64,000 nt of DNA from Bugula neritina (Eukaryota; Bryozoa; Gymnolaemata; Cheilostomatida; Bugulidae): contig OZ037768.1 of the NCBI GenBank assembly GCA_964035545.1, positions 15,252,175-15,316,174 on the forward strand, given 5' to 3'. A model generated the notes under the pieces. It was not told where the DNA came from and did not search any database. It saw only the letters and a program-made list of their open reading frames with translations. Position 1 is the first letter of the stretch. Every line of letters begins with the position of its first letter. The translations under genes and the position numbers were made by a program. Positions 54,800-64,000 of the stretch are shown here, piece after piece.

Positions 54800-56311
54800 T
54801 GGCCTAAAAGTGCGTAAAAGTGCCTAAATGTGCTAAAAATTGGGTAAATGTGCTAAAAAGTGCCCAAATGTGCTGAAAAGTGCCTAAATGTGCTAAAAAG
54901 TGCCCAAATGTGCTAAAAGCGCCAAAATGTGCTGGAAAGTGCCTAAATCTGCCTGATTGTGCTAAACAGTGCCTAAAGGTGCCTAAACGTGCTAAAAGTG
55001 CCTTAATGTGCTGAAAAGTGCCCAAATGTGCCTAAATGTGCTAAAAGTGCCCAAATCTGCCGGAAAGTGCTTAAAAGTACCTAATGTGCTGAACAGTGCC
55101 TAAATTTGCCCAAATATGCTGAAAAGTGCCTAAATGTGCTGAAAAGTGCCCAAATGGGCTAAAAAGTGCCCAAATGTGCCTAAATGTGCTGAAAGTGCCC
55201 AATGTGCTAAAAATGCCCAAATGTGCTGGAAAGTGCCTAAAAGTGCCTAAATGTGCTAAAAATGGCCTAAGTGCGTAAAAGTGCCTAAATGTGCTAAAAT
55301 TGGATAAATGTGCTAAAAAGTGCCCAAAGGTGCTGAAAGTGCCTAAATGTGCCTACATGTGCTAAAAGTGCCCAAATGTGCTGGAAAGTGCCTAAATGTG
55401 CTAAAAGTGCCCAAACGTGCTGCAAAGTGCCTAAAAGTGCCTAAATGTGCTAAACAGTGCCTAAATGTGCCTAAACGTGCTAAAAGTACCTTAATGTGCT
55501 GAAAAGTGCCCAAATGTGCTAAAAAGTGCCCAAATGTGCCTAAATGTGCTGAGTGCCTAAATGTGCTAAGAAGTGCCCAAATGTGATGAAAGCGCCAAAA
55601 TGTGCTGAAAAATGCCCAAATGTGCTAAAAAGTGCCTAAATGTGCCTAAATGTGCCTAAATGTGCTAAAAGTGCCCAAATGTGCTAAAAAGTGCCTAAAT
55701 GTGCCTAAATGTGCTAAAAGTGCCTCAATGGGCTGAAAAGTACCCAAATGTGCTAAAAAGTGCCTAAATGTGCTAAAAAGTGTCTAAATGTGCTGAAAAG
55801 TGGCTAAATGTGCCTAAATGTGCTAAAAGTGCACAAATGTGCTGGAAAGTGCCTAAAAGTGCCTAATTGCGCTAAACAGTGCCTAAATGTGCCTAAATGT
55901 GATAAAAGTGCCTAAATGTGCTAAAAAGTGCCCAAATGTGCTAAAAGCGCCAAAATGTGCTGGAAAGTGCCTAAATCTGCCTGATTGTGCTAAACAGTGC
56001 CTAAAGGTGCCTAAACGTGCTAAAAGTGCCTTAATGTGCTGAAAAGTGCCCAAATGTGCCTAAATGTGCTAAAAGTGCCCAAATCTGCTGGAAAGTGCCT
56101 AAAAGTACCTAAATGTGCTGAACAGTGCCTAAATTTGCCCAAATATGCTGAAAAGTGCCTAAATGTGCCTAAATGTGCTGAAAGTGCCCAAATGTGCTAA
56201 AAATGCCTAAATGTGCTAAAAAGTGCCCAAATGTGAGGAAAGCGCCAAAGTGTGCTGGAAAATGCCCAAATGTGCTAAAAAGTGCCTAAATGTGCCTAAA
56301 TGTGCTAAAAA
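54800..56311 (+). repeat. Type B HOR unit 4 (1512 bp, shortened)
   Basis: Last full unit before the array becomes irregular. It is shorter than the others because decamer blocks are missing. Confidence 0.8.
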
Positions 56312-57440
56312 TGGCCTAAAAGTGCGTAAAAGTGCCTAAAAGTGCTGGAAATTGGATAAATGTGCTAAAAAGTGCCCAAACGTGCTGAAAAGTGCCTAAA
56401 TGTGCCTAAATGTGCCTAAATGTGCTAAAAGTGCCAAAATGTGCTGGAAAGTGCCTAAATTTGCTAAGTGCCCAAACGTGCTGCAAAGTGCCTAAAAGTG
56501 CCTAAATGTGCTAAACAGTGCCTAAATGTGCCTAAATGTGCTAAAAGTGCCTCAATGTGCTAAAAAGTCCCTAAATGTGCTGAAAAGTGCCTAAATGTGC
56601 TAAAAAATGTCTTAATGTGCTAAAAAGTGGCTAAATGTGCCTAAATGTGCTAAAAGTGCACAAATGTGCTGGAAAGTGCCTAAAAGTGCCTAATTGCGCT
56701 AAACAGTGCCTAAATGTGCCTAAATGTGATAAAAGTGCCTAAATGTGCTAAAAAGTGCCCAAATGTGCTAAAAGCGCCAAAATGTGCTGGAAAGTGCCTA
56801 AATCTGCCTGATTGTGCTAAACAGTGCCTAAAGGTGCCTAAACGTGCTAAAAGTGCCTTAATGTGCTGAAAAGTGCCCAAATGTGCCTAAATGTGCTAAA
56901 AGTGCCCAAATCTGCTGGAAAGTGCTTAAAAGTACCTAAATGTGCTGAACAGTGCCTAAATTTGCCCAAATATGCTGAAAAGTGCCTAAATGTGCTGAAA
57001 GTGCCCAAATGTGCTAAAAATGCCCAAATGTGCTGGAAAGTGCCTAAAAGTGCTTAAATGTGCTAAAAATGGCCTAAGTGCGTAAAAGTGCCTAAATGTG
57101 CTAAAAATTGGATAAATGTGCTAAAAAGTGCCCTAATGTGCTGAAAGTGCCTAAATGTGCCTAAATGTGCTAAAAGTGCCTAAACGTGCTAAAAAGGGCC
57201 TAAATGTGCCTAAATGTGCTGAAAGTGCGTAAAAGTACTTAAATGTGCTAAAAATTGGATAAATGTGCTAAAAAGTGCCCAAATGTGCTGAAAAGTGCCT
57301 AAATGTGCTAAAAGTGCCTTAATGTGCTGAAAAGTGCCCAAATGTGCTAAAAAGGGCCTAAATGTGCCTAAATGTCCTAAAAGTGCCTAAATGTGCTAAA
57401 AGCGCCTAAATGTGCTGAAAAGTGCCCAAATGTGCTAAAA

Positions 57441-57600
57441 AGTGTCTGAATGTGCTGAAAAGTGCCCAAATGTGCTAAAAAGTACCTAAATGTGCTAAAA
57501 AGTGTCCAAATGTGCTAAAAAGTGTCTGAATGTGCTGAAAAGTGCCCAAATGTGCTAAAAAATACCTAAATGTGCTAAAAAGTGTCCAAATGTGCTAAAA
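57441..57600 (+). repeat. 80-bp tandem duplication near satellite 2 right edge
   Basis: 57441-57520 and 57521-57600 are direct repeats differing at one base (AGTACC versus AATACC). The unit is eight decamers long. Confidence 0.92.
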
Positions 57601-58489
57601 AGTGCCTAAATGTGCTGAAAGTGCCTAAATGTGCTAAAAGTGCCCAAATGTGCTGGAAAGTGCCTAAAAGTGCCTAATTGTGCTAAACAGTGCCTAAATA
57701 TGCCTAAATGTGCTAAAAGTGCCTAAATGTGCTAAAAAGTGCCTAAATGTCCTAAAAAGTGCAATATACTGCAACATACTGAAATATACTGCAACATAGT
57801 ACAACATACTGAAATACACTGTAACATACTGAAATACACTGCAACACATCGAAATATACCGCAACATACCGAAATATATGCTAACCTACTGAATTAGACT
57901 GTAACACATTGAATCATACTGCAACATACTGAAATACACTTCAACACACTGAAGTATACTGTAATATACGGAAATATACTGTAACATACTGCAACATACT
58001 GAAATACACCGTAACAAACTGAATTACACAGCAACATACTGAAATACACTGTAACATATTGAAGTACACTGCAACACCTTGAAATATACAGAAACATACC
58101 GAAATGTATGGTAACCTACTGAAAAATGTTGCAAACCATTGAAACAAACTGCAACATCCTGGAACAAAATGAGATATACTATAACACACTCAAACATACT
58201 GCAAAATACTGAAATACACTGTAACATATTGAATCACGTTGCAACATACTGCAACATACTGAAATACACTGGAACATATTGAAATATACTGCAACCTACT
58301 GCAACATACTGAAGTACACCGTAACATACTGAATACACTGCAACATAATGCAACATACTGAAATACACTGCAACACACTGAAGTATACTGAAATATACAG
58401 AAATCTATTGTAAAACACTGAAATATACTGCAAGATACTGAAATATGCTGCAACATACTGCAACATACTGAAATACACTGTAACATACT

Positions 58490-59896
58490 GAAATACACTG
58501 CAACACATCGAAATATACCGCAACATACCGAATTATGTGATAACCTACTGAATTAGACTGTAACACATTGAATCATACTGCAACATACTGAAACACACTG
58601 CAACACACTGAAGTATAATGTAATATATGGAAATATACTGTAACATACTGCAACATACTGAAATACACCGTAACAAACTGGATTACACAGCAACATACTG
58701 AAATACACTGCAACACATTGAAGTATACTGTAATATACAGAAATATACTGTAACATACTGCAACATGCTTAAATACACCGTGACAAACTGAATTACACAG
58801 CAACACACTGACGTATACTGTAATATACGGAAATATACTGTAACATACTGCAACATACTGAAATACATCGTAACAAACTAATCTACACAACAACACACTG
58901 AAGTATACTGTAATATACGGAAATATACTGTAACATACTGCAACATACTGAAATACACTGTAACATACTGAAATAGACTGCAACACATTGAAATATACTG
59001 CAACATACTGAAATATACTGCAAGACACCGCAACATACTGAAATACACTGCAACATACTGAAGTATACTGAAATATACAGAAATCTATTGTAAAATACTG
59101 AAATATATTTCAACATACTGAAATATACCTAAAAACATTGAAACATACTGAAATACACTGTAACCTACTGAAATACACTGCAACACATTAGAATGTACTG
59201 CAACATACCGAAATATATGGTAACCTACTGAAATATTTTGCAAACTACTGAAATATACTGCAACATACTGCAACATACTGAAAAAAGATGCAACACATTG
59301 AAATATACTGCAACATACCGAATTATATGGTAGCCTAATGAAATATACTGTAACACATTGAATAAGTTTACAGAAATGTACTGTAACATACTGAAACATA
59401 CGTCAACATACTGAAATGAACCTCAACATGCTGAAATAGACTGCAACATACTGCAACATACTGAAATACACTGTAACATACTGAAATACACTGCAACACA
59501 ATGAAATATACCGCAACATACCGAAATAAATGATAACCTACTGAAATAGACTGTAACACACTGAAACATACTGCAAATTACTGAAATATATGGTAACCTA
59601 CTCAAAATATACTGCAACATACTGAAGTATGCTGTAGCATACCGAAATATATGGTAACCTACTGAAATATGTTGCCAACTACTGAAATATACTGCAACAT
59701 ACGGCAACATACTGAAATAAACTGCAACACATTGAAATATACTGCAACATGCCGAATTATATGGTAGCCTACTGAAATATACTGTAACACATTGAATGAA
59801 TTTACAGAAATGTACTGTAACATACTGAAATATACTGTAACATGCTGAATCACACTGCAACATACTGCAACAAACTGAAATGTACTGCAACATACT
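58490..59896 (+). repeat. 1407-bp tandem duplication, copy 1
   Basis: Repeated immediately downstream at offset 1407 (checked at CAACACATCG, 58501 and 59908). I found only three base differences, near 58889, 59189 and 59501. Confidence 0.93.
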
Positions 59897-61303
59897 GAAA
59901 TACACTGCAACACATCGAAATATACCGCAACATACCGAATTATGTGATAACCTACTGAATTAGACTGTAACACATTGAATCATACTGCAACATACTGAAA
60001 CACACTGCAACACACTGAAGTATAATGTAATATATGGAAATATACTGTAACATACTGCAACATACTGAAATACACCGTAACAAACTGGATTACACAGCAA
60101 CATACTGAAATACACTGCAACACATTGAAGTATACTGTAATATACAGAAATATACTGTAACATACTGCAACATGCTTAAATACACCGTGACAAACTGAAT
60201 TACACAGCAACACACTGACGTATACTGTAATATACGGAAATATACTGTAACATACTGCAACATACTGAAATACATCGTAACAAACTAATCTACACAGCAA
60301 CACACTGAAGTATACTGTAATATACGGAAATATACTGTAACATACTGCAACATACTGAAATACACTGTAACATACTGAAATAGACTGCAACACATTGAAA
60401 TATACTGCAACATACTGAAATATACTGCAAGACACCGCAACATACTGAAATACACTGCAACATACTGAAGTATACTGAAATATACAGAAATCTATTGTAA
60501 AATACTGAAATATATTTCAACATACTGAAATATACCTAAAAACATTGAAACATACTGAAATACACTGTAACCTACTGAAATACACTGCAACACATTGGAA
60601 TGTACTGCAACATACCGAAATATATGGTAACCTACTGAAATATTTTGCAAACTACTGAAATATACTGCAACATACTGCAACATACTGAAAAAAGATGCAA
60701 CACATTGAAATATACTGCAACATACCGAATTATATGGTAGCCTAATGAAATATACTGTAACACATTGAATAAGTTTACAGAAATGTACTGTAACATACTG
60801 AAACATACGTCAACATACTGAAATGAACCTCAACATGCTGAAATAGACTGCAACATACTGCAACATACTGAAATACACTGTAACATACTGAAATACACTG
60901 CAACACATTGAAATATACCGCAACATACCGAAATAAATGATAACCTACTGAAATAGACTGTAACACACTGAAACATACTGCAAATTACTGAAATATATGG
61001 TAACCTACTCAAAATATACTGCAACATACTGAAGTATGCTGTAGCATACCGAAATATATGGTAACCTACTGAAATATGTTGCCAACTACTGAAATATACT
61101 GCAACATACGGCAACATACTGAAATAAACTGCAACACATTGAAATATACTGCAACATGCCGAATTATATGGTAGCCTACTGAAATATACTGTAACACATT
61201 GAATGAATTTACAGAAATGTACTGTAACATACTGAAATATACTGTAACATGCTGAATCACACTGCAACATACTGCAACAAACTGAAATGTACTGCAACAT
61301 ACT
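59897..61303 (+). repeat. 1407-bp tandem duplication, copy 2
   Basis: Copy of 58490-59896 at about 99.8% identity by eye. After it the sequence continues ACACACTGAAGTATACTG, where copy 1 joins copy 2 with ACACATCGAAATATACCG. Confidence 0.93.
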
Positions 61304-61772
61304 GAAATACACTGCAACACACTGAAGTATACTGTAATATACAGAAATGTACTGTAAAATACTGACATATACTGCAACATTCCGGAATATACTGCAACAC
61401 ATTGAAATATACTGCAACATACCGAAATGTGATGTAGCATACTGAAATACACTGCAAAACACTGAAATATACTGTAATATACAGAGATTCACTGTAACAT
61501 ACTGAAACATACGTCAACATACTAAAATGTACTGCAACATGCTCAAATATACTGCAACATACTGAAATACACTGTAACAAACTGAATTACACTGCAACAT
61601 ACTGCGACATACTGAAGTGCACTGCACCAAAATTAAACATACTGTAACACACTGAAACATACTGCAAATTACTGAAATATATGGTAACCTACTCAAAATA
61701 TACTGCAACATACTGAAATATGCTGTAGCATACTGAAATACACTGCAAAACACTGAAGTATACCGTAATTAA
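61049..61772 (+). repeat. 2228-bp-offset repeat, copy 1
   Basis: Matches 63277-64000 at a constant offset of 2228 with few substitutions. It overlaps the right end of the 1407-bp duplication. Confidence 0.9.
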
Positions 61773-63276
61773 CAGAAATGTACTGTAACATACTGAAATA
61801 TACTTAAAGATACTGAAACATACCTAAAAACATTGAAACAAACTGAAATACACTGTAACATACTGAAATACACTGCAACACATTGGACTATACTGCAAGA
61901 TACCGAAATATATGGTAACCTACTGAAATATGTTGCAAACTACTGAAATATACTGCAACATACTGAAATACAGTGTAACATACTGAATTACGCAGCAACA
62001 TACTGAAATACACTGTAACATATTGAAATAGACTGCAACATACTGCAACATACTGAAATACACTGCAACACATTGAAATATACTGCAACATACCGAAATA
62101 TATGGTAACCAACTGAAATATACTGTAACATACTGAAATATACTGCAAAATACTGAAATACACCGTAACAAACTGAATTACGCAGCAACATACTGAAATA
62201 CACTGTAACATATTGAAATAGACTGCAACACATTGAAATATACTGAAACATACTGAAATGTATGGTAACCTACTGAAAAATGTTGCAAACCACTGAGACA
62301 TACTGCAGCATCCTGAAACAAAATGAGATATACTATAACACACTCAAACATACTGCAAAATACTGAAATACACTGTAACATACTGAAATATACAGCAACG
62401 TACTGCAACATACTGAAATACACTGTAACAAGCTGAAATACACTGCAACATAATGCAACATACTGAAATGCACTGTAAAATAATGAAATACACTGCAACA
62501 CATTGAAATATACTGCAACATATCGAGTTATATGGTAACCTTCTCAAAATATACTGTAACACATTGAAATATACCGAACATTCTGAGATACACTGGAACA
62601 CAATGAAGTATACTGAAATATACAGAAATCTGCTGAAAAATACTGAAAGATACTTCAACATACTGAAATACACCTAAAAACATTGAAACATACAGAAATA
62701 CACTGTAACATACTGAAATACACTGCAAAACATTGGAACATACTGCAACATACCGAAATATATGGTAACCTACTGAAATAAGTTGCAAACTACTGAAACA
62801 TACTGCAACATACTGCAACATACTGAAATACACTGCAACACATTGAAATATACTGCAACATGCCGAATTATATGGTAACCTACTGAAATATACTGTAACA
62901 CATTAAATGAATTTACAGAAATGTACTGTAACATACTGAAACATACGTCAACATACTGAAATGTACTGCAACATATCGAAATATATGGTAACCTACTGAA
63001 ATATGTTGCAAACTACTGAAATACACTGAAACATACTGCAAATTACTTAAATATATGGTAGCCTACTCAAAATATACTGCAACATACTGAAATATGCTGA
63101 AGCATACTGAAATACACTGCAAAACACTGAAGTATACCGTAATTTACAGAAATGTACTGTAACATACTGAAATATACTTCAACATACTGAAATATACCTA
63201 AAAACATTGAAACATGCTGAAATACACTGTAACATACTGAAATACACTGCAACACATTGGGCTATACTGCAACATA

Positions 63277-64000
63277 CCGAAATATATGGTAACCTACTGA
63301 AGTATGTTGCAAGCTACTGAAATATACTGCAACATACTGCAACATACTGAAATAAACTGCAACACATTGAAATATACTGCAACATGCCGAATTATATGGT
63401 AGCCTACTGAAATATACTGTAACACATTGAATGAATTTACAGAAATGTACTGTAACATACTGAAATATACTGTAACATGCTGAATCACACTGCAACATAC
63501 TGCAACAAACTGAAATGTACTGCAACATACTGAAATACACTGCAACACACTGAAGTATACTGTAATATACAGAAATGTACTGTAAAATACTGACATATAC
63601 TGCAACATTCCGGAATATACTGCAACACATTGAAATATACTGCAATATACCGAAATGTGATGTAGCATACTGAAATACCCTGCAAAACACTGAAATATAC
63701 TGTAATATACAGAGATTCACTGTAACATACTGAAACATACGTCAACATACTAAAATGTACTGCAACATGCTCAAATATACTGCAACATACTGAAATACAC
63801 TGTAACAAACTGAATTACACTGCAACATACTGCGACATACTGAAGTGCACTGCACCAAAATTAAACATACTGTAACACACTGAAACATACTGCAAATTAC
63901 TGAAATATATGGTAACCTACTCAAAATATACTGCAACATACTGAAATATGCTGTAGCATACTGAAATACACTGCAAAACACTGAAGTATACCGTAATTAA
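63277..64000 (+). repeat. 2228-bp-offset repeat, copy 2 (cut by window end)
   Basis: Copy of 61049-61772. The match runs to the last base of the window, so the repeat extends beyond it. Confidence 0.9.
63284..63314 (+). repeat. GGTAACC cassette (representative, right block)
   Basis: Same composite unit with two changes (AGTATG for AATATG, GCAAGC for GCAAAC), showing that the cassette is shared by satellite 1 on both sides of satellite 2. Confidence 0.78.

Larger units (their letters stand above)
45701..57762 (+). repeat. Satellite 2 array, right part (HOR type B)
   Basis: Same decamer family and orientation as 34681-45500 but with different markers: TGGCCTAAAAGTGCGTAAAA (starts 47101, 48151, 49133, 49672, 51440, 53148, 54800 and 56312), AAATTGGGTAAATGTG, and GATGAAACCGCCAAAATG. 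The CCCAAAGATAC marker of type A is absent. From about 49.7 kb a regular unit of 1.5-1.77 kb appears. No gene is seen. Confidence 0.97.
57763..64000 (+). repeat. Satellite 1 array, right block
   Basis: Satellite 1 resumes with AATATACTGCAACATACTG in the same orientation as before satellite 2. The HOR types differ from the left block. Frequent units here are CTACACAGCA, ATTACACAGCAAC and TTGAATGAATTTACAG. The block continues past the window end. No gene is seen. Confidence 0.97.

Noticed and set aside
1-64000. Telomeric repeat
   Set aside because: No TTAGGG-like or other G-rich telomere unit is present. The decamers are A-rich and organised in HORs.

Overview
This is a eukaryotic, non-genic, satellite-dominated window. 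I find no credible protein-coding gene, tRNA, rRNA or CRISPR array. A run of 200 N at 45501-45700 shows it comes from a scaffolded assembly. The organism cannot be identified from the sequence. Tens of kilobases of nested higher-order repeat (HOR) arrays would fit centromeric, pericentromeric or other constitutive heterochromatin, but that is inference.

Layout. (1) 1-30616: satellite 1, built from about 10-bp units of the type CTGAAATACA / CTGCAACATA / CTGTAACATA, always in one orientation. It is organised in nested HORs with periods of about 1.22, 1.57, 2.4-2.5, 3.62, 6.7-6.85 and 8.91 kb. (2) 30617-31372: a 756-bp non-satellite insertion with perfect 19-bp terminal inverted repeats, flanked by ATA on both sides. 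Removing it and one ATA restores the 10-bp register exactly, so it is a short DNA-transposon (MITE-like) insertion. (3) 31373-34680: more satellite 1, same orientation. (4) 34681-57762: a different satellite (satellite 2), built from about 10-bp units of the type GTGCCTAAAT / GTGCTAAAAA / GTGCTGGAAA. It is interrupted only by the N gap. Its left part has HOR periods of about 0.35, 1.65-1.97 and 5.56 kb. Its right part has a different HOR of about 1.5-1.77 kb. (5) 57763-64000: satellite 1 again, same orientation, with very young tandem duplications of 1407 and 2228 bp.

The many open reading frames, up to 333 codons and mostly on the minus strand, follow from the repeat. The reverse complement of the satellite 1 decamer has no stop codon in any frame, and three 10-bp units make a 10-codon cycle, so every frame gives the same MLQYISVCCSVFQYVAVYFS-like peptide. 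I treat them as shadows, not genes.

The points most worth following up are: two unrelated-looking satellites sharing a helical-turn-length period; abrupt junctions between them; conserved off-consensus cassettes carried through all HOR generations; near-identical multi-kilobase duplications; and the cleanly dated transposon insertion.
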